From Plumapathes pennacea (Eukaryota; Cnidaria; Anthozoa; Antipatharia; Myriopathidae): DNA of 64,000 bases. The stretch is from NCBI GenBank assembly GCA_964036295.1, contig OZ038471.1, forward strand, positions 2,448,001 through 2,512,000, read 5' to 3'. Position 1 is the first letter of the stretch; each line of letters begins with the position of its first letter. Both the position numbers and the translations under genes were made by a program. The notes below the pieces were generated by a model, which saw only the letters and a list, made by a program, of their open reading frames with translations, was not told where the DNA came from and made no database searches. Of this stretch, positions 43,801-55,900 are shown piece after piece.

Positions 43801-46520
43801 TTTTCTTTAGTCCAGCAAAAAGTTCCAAACCAAGAACATCTTTTTTATACCTTCTTTTATACCTGAGGCTTTCAATACGTCAACTCGAAAAGTAATTTGT
43901 CATTATCTCTTGTTGTTCAAGATAGAATTACTGTAGCACGAAATAATGAACAAAGGCGTTAAAATTTTCCGTTCTTCATTTCAGGCCCATCCGCCAGCGA
44001 AGCTACTCGCCTCAGTCCTCTAACAGCGAATCCACACGTCACTGCATCCCCTTCCCTCCCCCGGTGAGTCTGTATGCTGGTTTTAAATATATTCCATGAG
44101 GCTAGAAAGCATGCGCTAATCTTTTCACACTTCTTCTGTATATCATTATTTCGACGCGTTGTTGTTGTCGAATGTCGAAGTATTCGGTATTTCGTATTCA
44201 TTCCTGCTGTCTGTTTTACCCAGAAGATGAGTTACTGACCGAACGTGTTCTTTGTCTTAAGGACAAAGATAAAGTGCAGGGCGACGGCAACTGAGCAAAA
44301 CTACACTGTCGAGCATCGATACACGTGGAGACGAGTTATTTGCCTGGTGAGTTTCGAGTTCACTGCCTTCGCATTACGTTTAGGGTTTCATCCCAGTCAG
44401 TACATGTACATTTAACCCAGCCAAAAGATATTGTTAGCTTACAGAATGCGTTTCTTTGCACACACAGCTCAAGCAACGAAACGTGGAATGGACAAATGGA
44501 CTGTTGGAATTGAGTAATGGATGAAACTGGATGGAATGGAGAAATGGACTGGCATGGAGTAACAAGCAATGGTTTCTGCAAGGACACAAGCGCTAGACTA
44601 CTGCAAAGTAGGGCTTATTATTGTTATTAGTTTGATCAGGTTTATGAAGGCTGGTCGGTATCATGCATTTCCGTACTGATAAAATTACTGACTAAATTTG
44701 ACTTATAATTTACTGTCGACAAGTTTATTGTATTTTATTTTACAAAACGTAGCTTCGCGTCTTTTTTATTACTCCAAGGACAAATTGCCCATCTCCAAAA
44801 CAGTTATTTTTTGATGCATGGAACTTATCAGCCTGATATATTCGTTACTGCAATGAGGTGTTTTCGATAATTTTTCGGGGTTCGCGTTTTTTCTCGTGTC
44901 AGAAGTATCCTTTCAGTCAGTCCAGATTCAGCAATGACTTGGCTTAAACGGATATTCCTTTATGTTATTTGAATTAAACATTCAATGTGTTCACCCAAAA
45001 AACACGGCAACTAAATGTCGTTATGATTTGCCGGAAATCAGTGCTTCAAGTCAAGTGTATATGTTCTATCGAGGCACCTCATTTCGAAGTTAGTCAAGCT
45101 TTACTTTAAATGACTGCAAACCTGCGAGATTCAAAATCATTTTTGTGGCAAACGCAAACCTTCAGCTCAGTGCTACAGATACTGGCGGAGTTTTAAGTCG
45201 CGAAAACATTTTCTTCGGAGACCACACCAGTGATACTCAACCTATTGTTTCTTTAAAAAAAGTATTCACCTTTTTTGTATCTCGCGAGTTCGGCGCAATA
45301 TCGAGCGCGAATTTTTTATGTAACAGCCGAGAAATAACGGTATACGCGCTTATACTCGAAATTAGCTCATGTTTTTTCTACATATCTGCTATTCTGTTGA
45401 TTTATTTCATATCTAAATGCAAGCTGAGAGAACGGAGTGTTTTCCTTTCTTACAAAACGGTTTCTCGTGCGATTTTCTCTTGCGAAACGAACACAAAACA
45501 TTCATCTGCTTCTTATCGTGTCCAATTTCGCGTCGACGGCATTGCAGTCATTTTAGTATGCTTGATCTGTGTATGTAATGGGAAATGGTTGTTTCTTTAG
45601 AATCACCGAAAATTTAATCGCAAGTTTCAAATGGAAATTTGTGTTCGAAATAGGAATCTTGCTCAATTGGTTAGTCGCATATTTCAAATGGAACTTTGCG
45701 ATGGTTAATTGGAACGTTGTTTTGCTATATGCACAGATTTTCTTTACATTTTGACTTCGGGTTTTCTGGCTAAATAACAGCCATTTGAACAATTTGGTGC
45801 GAAGCTAAAACTTTCATTCTACCTTTATGATTTTCTAGTGATTCAACAACCATATCATATTGTGCGTGTTTATTAGAAGCAAGGGAATACTTTCCCACTT
45901 ATTTTGAAACGGGAGGCTCTAAGAAACTTTTTTCATTTTGGCTCCGATATTCTTGATTTGGCTAAAGACTTAGGCCAACTTCATGCGCCGAATTTAACGT
46001 GAACGGACGCAACGCAAAAGGTTCTTTTGCCTCAAACATTGTGCAGTTGAATATCGTAATTTTCATCAACTTTTTTCCTTCGCGTTATCAGCTTTAGTTT
46101 CCGTTTCTCAGAGCCTCTCCTTCAATTTACTTTGCTTAACTACTAGTTCGCGGAAGGGCTTTGAAGTAGTAATAGTAATAGTAGTTGTAACAGTTTAGTA
46201 GTGCTCTTGTACTACTAGTACAACTCTATTACTCTTGCTGTTTCAAAGTCCGATCATTAACCTCATTAGGTAAGCAAAAAAATTTGACTATAACTGGTGC
46301 CATCCGCTAGCCCCGACCAACCTCCCCTACCGGAAAATTTACTTATATACACTCTGAATATGACGTCAATAAAGTTTGAAAAGCATCATGGTCTTATGTC
46401 ATCTTTAATTATAAAACAGGTTTTGCAGGTTACACTGCATATTACATATTCATGTACATCATATCCCTCCCCCCCCCCCACAGACATCTTTATTAAGCAC
46501 ATCATTTAACAGAAATATAA
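40801..46520. other. Gene-poor stretch
   Basis: No exon with recognisable homology. Open frames up to 151 residues (45145-45600) are AT-rich and show no domain. At 43983-44063 a fragment is framed by a good acceptor (CATTTCAG) and donor (GTGAGTC) and is open in one frame, so it could be an exon of an unidentified transcript; the support is weak. Confidence 0.4.
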
Positions 46521-46527
46521 AATACAC

Positions 46528-46745
46528 GCATCAAACTGGAAGTCCTTCACTAAAAAGCTAAAGGCTACAAACATTTCAAAATACACCGTCTACGCTTTTA
46601 GAGCCTTCGCGAAAGAAAACAGACACCGATTGCCTGCATCAAACTAGGAGTCCTTCAATAAAAAGCTAAAGGCTACAAACATTTCAAAATATACCGACTA
46701 CGCTTTTTGAGCCCCTGCGAAAGAAAACAGACACCGATTGCCTGC
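46528..46745. repeat. Two direct repeats of 108 bp
   Basis: The sequence from 'gcatcaaactggaagtcc' at 46528 recurs at 46636 with few differences, to 'aaacagacaccgattgcct'. A third start ('gcatcag') follows immediately. No coding potential. Confidence 0.85.
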
Positions 46746-48718
46746 ATCAGTTGCTCCGTGCAATAATCCCCGGAATATAAAGTTCAAGAAGCACGCGCCA
46801 AATGTACGGTGTATATATGAAATGATGCATCCAATACATCACAAGTAAAGATAAGTCATGCCTCAAAATTTGGTGCGGAAATGCTGTTCAATTCCCGCGG
46901 TTATAATTCTCCAAATCTCTACCGAAAATATTTCCCTCGACAGTGAAAGCAAATATATTTTAGGCATGAGATAACTTTTACATGTGACGCACCTACAAAA
47001 CTTGGTATAAATAACCGAAAGAAGAATACAAGTAGGTGCTTAGCCGAAGGGATCGTCTGATAAACTAGGATGGAGGAAGAGAAATGCGCACTGCTCGCAA
47101 ATGAAAATGAATAATATATTTGAAATTGCCCAACAGGAAAGTGAGTAAATAAAATTAGTTTTTGCAACAGCGACGTAGACATTCTCTTGAAATTGAACCG
47201 CGTTAGCTTTGTGAAGCATCAGTTAATTCAAAACACGGCGTCAAGAACTAAAATTTAACAAGAGTACTCTTTGAAGAATAAAAATATGACATCGCGACTT
47301 TCTGCAACCGAGGTTAGATGAAAAATTGTGCGACGAAAATCAAAACGACTTCAAATCCAATCAACGCGAAAAGAAAGCGCGTGATTCTCTTCCAACCATC
47401 CCAACTTAACAGAACCACAAACTAAACAGTTCTAACTCACAAAAGCTAAGCGCTGGTACACCTAAAAATTTGAAGAAAAAGCCTGGACAAACTTCGGAGA
47501 CAATTTAGTCAGGCCACCAAAGTTGGCGGTTAATGAATTGAGAAGACACAAGCTATTGGAAATTTTCAGCGTAAAATTGTTCCTTTTAAATACGCGAAGT
47601 TCCATTTCAGTTGATTTTCAGGTCGTACCAGATCAAAATATACCCTTTAGAAATATAAACAGCACGAAACAACTGGCTGTAAAACTTGCCCAAACAGAAT
47701 TCCACAATTGTAATATTTCTGGCGCTAAGAAATACTCAGATCAAACTTCGCGTAAAAACTAATTTAATAAAATCCCTGTGCTAAAAAACAGTGTAGACTT
47801 TCGATTTCTGAAGGGTATATAACTAACAGCATCAGCAAAAAAGAATAATAGTAACTTGAGGTGTTCCAAAGAAACCTATTTGGTAATCACGGTTTACTCG
47901 TCAAGTCGGGAGAAATTGGTGTACCCGAATTTGAAGCGACAAGAAGAATATTGTACAAAGATAAGCGCGAGGGCAACTAGCCAAAAAAAAACAGTTTCGA
48001 AGACGAAAATGATGCTTGTGCACTTCACAGAAAGCACGAGAAAAATATGCGACAACAAAGCACGGCGACGGCAACGCGAGAAACCAAAAATTGTGTCTCT
48101 GTTTTCCCTATGCCTTTGTAACTTTGCCTATTCTTAGGTTGCTCAATTTGTTTCGTTTTTGCCGAGGTTCTATTGATTTCATCGTTTCCTGCTAAGAAGA
48201 ACGACTGTCGTTATTTTGCATGCAATTTGCAAGCAGAAACAAGAATAACGTAAAATTAGCGTCTGCGTAATCACAACTTCGTAAGAGAACAAAAAAGTTT
48301 CGCGCAAAGACAAGCCCCAATCATTCACGTTTTCAGAAAAAAAAAAGAGTACCTTGACGAGAAAAAGAAACATGGACAAAACCAGCATTCCTTGTAAATC
48401 AAAATGATTGGATGTCATTGTTTTAGCAGCCATTCCAAATATTTGTTATTTGCATAATTTATCATTTTTTATTTTTCTGCATATTAATATCGATACCGGA
48501 CCTGGAAATTTTGGCATTTTCTTAAAGATCAAACACAGCCATCCAGTGAAATAACCACCTTCTCTTGCAATAAAATGCTGTTCACATGCATTTGACAGAT
48601 AGAAAGTCAGGATTTTACCCGATGTATAGTAGTACAGTAAAACAAATTCAAAAAGTGCCCTCGCGTTTAAAATCGTTCTTGTTCGTTAAGTTTAGTAAAG
48701 GAAAGTCTTAGAGCGAAT
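46746..48718. other. Gene-poor stretch
   Basis: AT-rich sequence. Open frames of 79-93 residues occur on both strands without homology. Nothing further supportable. Confidence 0.4.
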
Positions 48719-48999
48719 TTAACTGTCAAAAAACGTTTGGAACACCTCTTTCAAAGACAAATACATGACATCATACACCATGCCATACGTGTCATGCGAT
48801 TGTAGAATATTATCAACGTATTGGAGCTTACGGTTTGCCGTTTTAAAATACATTTCTTCAGTCGTCTTCCAGTTTGAAGCCATAATCCTCCAGCCAAATA
48901 TTCCTTGTAAACTTTGATTCAAGTCCATATGCAGTGCTTCTTTTTCACTCCGCGTCCTGAAATCTACGTGGCGCCGTGAACGCGGCGTGAACGGCGCAC
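48719..48999 (-). CDS. Candidate terminal exon of an unidentified protein
   Basis: On the minus strand a strong acceptor (CTCTCTTTTCTCGCAG, ending at 49000) opens a frame that runs to a stop at 48719. Its last part (WKTTEEMYFKTANRKL, then VMYLSLKEVFQTFFDS) has an ordinary amphipathic protein-like composition. About 150 bp upstream, AAAATGGCGGAGC followed by a GTGAGT donor (about 49127-49156) looks like a first exon, but the phases do not join. No family recognised. It may be a real short gene or chance. Confidence 0.25.
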
Positions 49000-49289
49000 T
49001 GCGAGAAAAGAGAGCAATGTATTAAAAAACCTGGAATGTTTCAAACAAGACATACAGAAGCTAAGCGTAACTTCGTTTCGTTTCGTCAGTTCGTACGTTG
49101 CAAGTTTCAATTTGGTGAAACTCACCAGAAAGTCTGATTTTTGCTTGCTCCGCCATTTTAGGTCTTCTAAGTACGTTCTTCTCACGAAACACGTCCTTCT
49201 TCGTCGGAGTCTTCTCACAAATGGCTGCTGTGCACGATAGAATGAAACATGTAAAAAATGTGTTCAAGCTAGTTTTGGCACGTTTATCA

Positions 49290-49467
49290 TAAAGCCTGGT
49301 TCACACGAGTAAAGCAAGCGCAAGCGCAAACGCTAACGCAAGCGCAAGCGACCGGTTCACACGATAAAATTTGTGAAGCAAGCGCAAACGCAAGCGCAAG
49401 AGAATTGAAAAGTTTTCATTCTCTTGCGCTTACGTTTGTGCTTGCTTTACCGTGTGAACAAGCCTTA
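49290..49467. mobile_element. GCAAGCGC foldback element at the satellite 2 border
   Basis: Left arm 'aaagcctggttcacacgag' with 'taaagcaagcgc' and right arm 'gcttgctttaccgtgtgaac' then 'aagcctta' are complementary. The interior consists of GCAAGCGC/GCAAACGC words. It ends about 20 bp before the first (inverted) satellite monomer. Confidence 0.7.
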
Positions 49468-49489
49468 AGGCTTCAGTATTTTGATGAAA

Positions 49490-49900
49490 TACGGTCATTT
49501 TTCTACCATCTCAGAATCGCATGAAACTTTCAGGAAACGTTCCTGGTACTATGCCGACGGTTGTAACATATTTTTGTACAACTATATGAAGCGGGTCATG
49601 AGATATTAAAGCAAATTAGAGCAAATCATCGACTAATTAAAACATCACAACTTACGAAGTTTGAAGGGCTTTAGCTGCTTTATCTCGCCAATGGATCATG
49701 ATAAATAAAGCAAATGTATTGCGAGAAGTCTTCGTAAAGTCCCAGAAAGGTTTCCTAAAAGTTTCAAGAGTTTTAAGTTTTTGGCCAAAATCGGCTAATT
49801 CTGATGGGCTATACCTCTAATATTTTTTTCAAATACGGTGATTTTTCGACCTCTCCTTAGAATCGCATAAAACTTTCAGGGTATCTTGTCAAAACCAGAA
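49490..49900 (-). repeat. Inverted, diverged satellite 2 monomer at the array edge
   Basis: 'accatctcagaatcgcatgaa', 'caggaaacgttcctggtacta', 'gcaaattagagcaaatcatc', 'tatctcgccaatgg' and 'caagagtttt' appear in the order expected for the reverse complement of the 334-bp unit. The next unit, from about 49900, runs in the forward direction, so the junction is head-to-head. Confidence 0.85.
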
Positions 49901-52900
49901 AACTCTTGAAACTTTCAGGAAATATTCTTTCAATTATAGCAAGACTAATTTCCTCTAATATCTGACGACGCACGGGCTGAAAGCTTACAAAAACTATGCA
50001 AACTCCGTCGTCTTCCTTATCTATCTTCATCCGTTGGCGAGATATAGCAGCTTAACTCGAAAGGTGTGATGAATTAATTAGTGCATGATTTGCTATAATT
50101 TGCTCTACTTTCTCACGACGCGCGGCCTAAAAGTTTACAAAAACTATGCAGAAACCGTCGGCATAGTCCCAGGAACGTTTCCTGAAAGTTTCATGCGATT
50201 CTGAGATGGTCGAAAAATCTTGGAATTTTGACAAAATACTAAGGCTATAGCACAGGGTTTTTTGCCGATTTTGGCCAAAAATTGAAAACTCTTGAAACTT
50301 TCAGGAAACCTTCTTTGGACTATTACAAGACTTTTTGCAATACATCTTCCTTATCTATCTTCATCCGTTGGCGAGATATAGCAGCTGAACTCGAAAGGTG
50401 TGATGAATTAATTACTGCATGATTTGCTGTAATTTGCTCTAATTTCTCACAACGCTCGGCCTAAAAGTTTACAAAAACTATGCAAAAACCGTCGGCATAG
50501 TCCCAGGAACGTTTCCTGAAAGTTTCATGCGATTCTGAGATGGTCGAAAAATCTTGGAATTTTGACAAAATACTAAGGCTATAGCACAGGGTTTTTTGCC
50601 GATTTTGGCCAAAAATTGAAAACTCTTGAAACTTTCAGGAAACCTTCTTTGGACTATTACAAGACTTTTTGCAATACATCTTCCTTATCTATCTTCATCC
50701 ATTGACGAGATATAGCAGCTCAACTCGAAAGGTGTGATGAATTAATTAGTGCATGATTTGCTGTAATTTGCTCTAATTTCTCACGACGCGCGGCCTAAAA
50801 GTTTACAAAAACTATGCAAAAACCGTCGGCATAGTCCCAGGAACGTTTCCTGAAAGTTTCATGCGATTCTGAGATGGTCGAAAAATCTTGGAATTTTGAC
50901 AAAATACTAAGGCTATAGCACAGGGTTTTTTGCCGATTTTGGTCAAAAATTGAAAACTCTTGAAACTTTCAGGAAACCTTCTTTGGACTATTACAAGACT
51001 TTTTGCAATACATCTTCCTTATCTATCTTCATCCATTGACGAGATATAGCAGCTTAACTCGAAAGGTGTGATGAATTAATTAATGCATGATTTGCTGTAA
51101 TTTGCTCTAATTTCTCACGACGCGCGGCCTAAAAGTTTACAAAAACTATGCAAAAACCGTCGGCATAGTCCCAGGAACGTTTCCTGAAAGTTTCATGCGA
51201 TTCTGAGATGGTCGAAAAATCTTGGAATTTTGACAAAATACTAAGGCTATAGCACAGGGTTTTTTGCCGATTTTGGTCAAAAATTGAAAACTCTTGAAAC
51301 TTTCAGGAAACCTTCTTTGGACTATTACAAGACTTTTTGCAATACATCTTCCTTATCTATCTTCATCCATTGGCGAGATATAGCAGCTTAACTCGAAAGG
51401 TGTGATGAATTAATTAATGCATGATTTGCTGTAATTTGCTCTAATTTCTCACGACGCGCGGCCTAAAAGTTTACAAAAACTATGCAAAAACCGTCGGCAT
51501 AGTCCCAGGAACGTTTCCTGAAAGTTTCATGCGATTCTGAGATGGTCGAAAAATCTTGGAATTTTGACAAAATACTAAGGCTATAGCACAGGGTTTTTTG
51601 CCGATTTTGGACAAAAATTGAAAACTCTTGAAACTTTCAGGAAACCTTCTTAGGACTATTACAAGACTTTTTGCAATACATCTTCCTTATGTATCTTCAT
51701 CCGTTGGCGAGATATAGCAGCTCAACTCGAAAGGTGTGATGAATTAATTAGTGCATGATTTGCTGTAATTTGCTCTAATTTCTCACGACGCTCGGCCTAA
51801 AAGTTTACAAAAACTATGCAGAAACCGTCGGCATAGTCCCAGGAACGTTTCCTGAAAGTTTCATGCGATTCTGAGATGGTCGAAAAATCTTGGAATTTTG
51901 ACAAAATACTAAGGCTAATAGCACAGGGTTTTTTGCCGATTTTGGCCAAAAATTGAAAACTCTTGAAACTTTCAGGAAACCTTCTTTGGATTATTACAAG
52001 ACTTTTTGCAATACATCTTCCTTATCTATCTTCATCCATTGGCGAGATATAGCAGCTCAACTCGAAAGGTGTGATGAATTAATTAACGCATGATTTGCTG
52101 TAATTTGCTCTAATTTCTCACGACGCGCGGCCTAAAAGTTTACAAAAACTATGCAGAAACTGTCGGCATACTCCCAGGAACGTTTCCTGAAAGTTTCATG
52201 CGATTCTGAGATGGTCGAAAAATCTTGGAATTTTGACAAAATGCTAAGGCTATAGCACAGGGTTTTTTGCCGATTTTGGTCAAAAATTGAAAACTCTTGA
52301 AACTTTCGAGAAACCTTCTTTGGACTATTACAAGACTTTTTGCAATACATCTTCCTTATCTATCTTCATCCATTGGCGAGATATAGCAGCTTAACTCGAA
52401 AGGTGTGATGAATTAATTAATGCATGATTTGCTGTAATTTGCTCTAATTTCTCACGACGCGCGGCCTAATAGTTTACAAAAACTATGAAAAAACCGTCGG
52501 CATAGTCCCAGGAACGTTTCCTGAAAGTTTCATGCGATTCTGAGATGGTCGAAAAATCTTGGAATTTTGACAAAATACTAAGGCTATAGCACAGGGTTTT
52601 TTGCCAATTTTGGCCAAAAATTGAAAACTCTTGAAACTTTCAGGAAACCTTCTTAGGACTATTACAAGACTTTTTGCAATACATCTTCCTTATCTATCTT
52701 CATCCGTTGGCGAGATATAGCAGCTCAACTCGAAAGGTGTGATGAATTAATTAGTGCATGATTTGCTGTAATTTGCTCTAATTTCTCACAACGCTCGGCC
52801 TAAAAGTTTACAAAAACTATGCAGAAACCGTCGGCATAGTCCCAGGAACGTTTCCTAAAAGTTTCATGCAATTCTGAGATGGTCGAAAAATCTTGAAATT

Positions 52901-55900
52901 TTGACAAAATACTAAGGCTATAGCACAGGGTTTTTTGCCGATTTTGGTCAAAAATTGAAAACTCTTGAAACTTTCAGGAAACCTTCTTTGGACTATTACA
53001 AGACTTTTTGCAATACATCTTCCTTATCTATCTTCATCCGTTGGCGAGATATAGCAGCTTAACTCAAAAGGTGAGATGAATTAATTAATGCATGATTTGC
53101 TGTAATTTGCTCTAATTTCTCACGACGCGCGGCCTAAAAGTTTACAAAAACTATGCAAAAACCGTCGGCATAGTCCCAGGAACGTTTCCTGAAAGTTTCA
53201 TGCGATTCTGAGATGGTCGAAAAATCTTGGAATTTTGACAAAATACTAAGGCTATAGCACAGGGTTTTTTGCCGATTTTGGCCAAAAATTGAAAACTCTT
53301 GAAACTTTCAGGAAACCTTCTTTGGACTATTACAAGACTTTTTGCAATACATCTTCCTTATCTATCTTCATCCGTTGGCGAGATATAGCAGCTCAACTCG
53401 AAAGGTGTGATGAATTAATTAATGCATGATTTGCTGTAATTTGCTCTAATTTCTCACGACGCGCGGCCTAAAAGTTTACAAAAACTATTCATAAACTGTC
53501 GGCATAGTCCCAGGAACGTTTCCTGAAAGTTTCATGCGATTCTGAGATGGTCGAAAAATCTTGAAATTTTGACAAAATACTAAGGCTATAGCACAGGGTT
53601 TTTTGCCGATTTTGGACAAAAATTGAAAACTCTTGAAACTTTCAGGAAACCTTCTCAGGACTATTACAAGACTTTTTGCAATACATCTTCCTTATCTATC
53701 TTCATCCGTTGGCGAGATATAGCAGCTCAACTCGAAAGGTGTGATGAATTGATTAGTGCATGATTTGCTGTAATTTGCTCTAATTTCTCACGTCGCTCGG
53801 CCTAAAAGTTTACAAAAACTATGCAGAAACCGTCGGCATAGTCCCAGGAACGTTTCCTGAAAGTTTCATGCGATTCTGAGATGGTCGAAAAATCTTGGAA
53901 TTTTAACAAAATACTAAGGCTAATAGCACAGGGTTTTTTGCCGATTTTGGCCAAAAATTGAAAACTCTTGAAACTTTCAGGAAACCTTCTTAGGACTATT
54001 ACAAGACTTTTTGCAATACATCTTCCTCATCTATCTTCATCCGTTGGCGAGATATAGCAGCTCAACTCGAAAGGTGTGATGAATTAATTAGTGCATGATT
54101 TGCTGTAATTTGCTCTAATTTCTCACGACGCGCGGCCTAAAAGTTTACAAAAACTATGCAAAAACCGTCGGCATAGTCCCAGGAACGTTTCCTGAAAGTT
54201 TCATGCGATTCTGAGATGGTCGAAAAATCTTGGAATTTTGACAAAATACTAAGGCTATAGCACAGGGTTTTTTGCCGATTTTGGTCAAAAATTGAAAACT
54301 CTTGAAACTTTCAGGAAACCTTCTTAGGACTATTACAAGACTTTTTGCAATACATCTTCCTTATCTATCTTCATCCGTTGGCGAGATATAGCAGCTCAAC
54401 TCGAAAGGTGTGATGAATTAATTAGTGCATGATTTGCTGTAATTTGCTCTAATTTCTTACAACGCTCGGCCTAAAAGTTTACCAAAACTATGCAGAAACC
54501 GTCGGCATAGTCCCAGGAACGTTTCCTGAAAGTTTCATGCGATTCTGAGATGGTCGAAAAATCTTGGAATTTTGACAAAATACTAAGGCTATAGCACAGG
54601 GTTTTTTGCCGATTTTGGTCAAAAATTGAAAACTCTTGAAACTTTCAGGAAACCTTCTTTGGACTATTACAAGACTTTTTGCAATACATCTTCCTTATCT
54701 ATCTTCATCCATTGGCGAGATATAGCAGCTTAACTCGAAAGGTGTGATGAATTAATTAATGCATGATTTGCTGTAATTTGCTCTAATTTCTCACGACGCG
54801 CGGCCTAATAGTTTACAAAAACTATGCAAAAACCGTCGGCATAGTCCCAGGAACGTTTCCTGAAAGTTTCATGCGATTCTGAGATGGTCGAAAAATCTTG
54901 GAATTTTGACAAAATACTAAGGCTATAGCACAGGGTTTTTTGCCGATTTTGGCCAAAAATTGAAAACTCTTGAAACTTTCAGGAAACCTTCTTTGGACTA
55001 TTACAAGACTTTTTGCAATACATCTTCCTTATCTATCTTCATCCGTTGGCGAGATATAGCAGCTCAACTCGAAAGGTGTGATGAATTAATTAATGCATGA
55101 TTTGCTGTAATTTGCTCTAATTTCTCACGACGCGCGGCCTAAAAGTTTACAAAAACTATTCATAAACTGTCGGCATAGTCCCAGGAACGTTTCCTGAAAG
55201 TTTCATGCGATTCTGAGATGGTCGAAAAATCTTGAAATTTTGACAAAATACTAAGGCTATAGCACAGGGTTTTTTGCCGATTTTGGACAAAAATTGAAAA
55301 CTCTTGAAACTTTCAGGAAACCTTCTTAGGACTATTACAAGACTTTTTGCAATACATCTTCCTTATCTATCTTCATCCGTTGGCGAGATATAGCAGCTCA
55401 ACTCGAAAGGTGTGATGAATTGATTAGTGCATGATTTGCTGTAATTTTCTCTAATTTCTCACGTCGCTCGGCCTAAAAGTTTACAAAAACTATGCAGAAA
55501 CCGTCGGCATACTCCCAGGAACGTTTCCTGAAAGTTTCATGCGATTCTGAGATGGTCGAAAAATCTTGGAATTTTAACAAAATACTAAGGCTAATAGCAC
55601 AGGGTTTTTTGCCGATTTTGGCCAAAAATTGAAAACTCTTGAAACTTTCAGGAAACCTTCTTAGGACTATTACAAGACTTTTTGCAATACATCTTCCTTA
55701 TCTATCTTCATCCGTTGGCGAGATATAGCAGCTCAACTCGAAAGGTGTGATGAATTAATTAGTGCATGATTTGCTGTAATTTGCTCTAATTTCTCACAAC
55801 GCTCGGCCTAAAAGTTTACCAAAATTATGCAGAAACCGTCGGCATAGTCCCAGGAACGTTTCCTGAAAGTTTCATGCGATTCTGAGATGGTCGAAAAATC

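Noticed and set aside
45145-45600. 151-residue open frame as a gene
   Set aside because: AT-rich, no recognised domain, no convincing splice sites or promoter; kept only as an unexplained frame.
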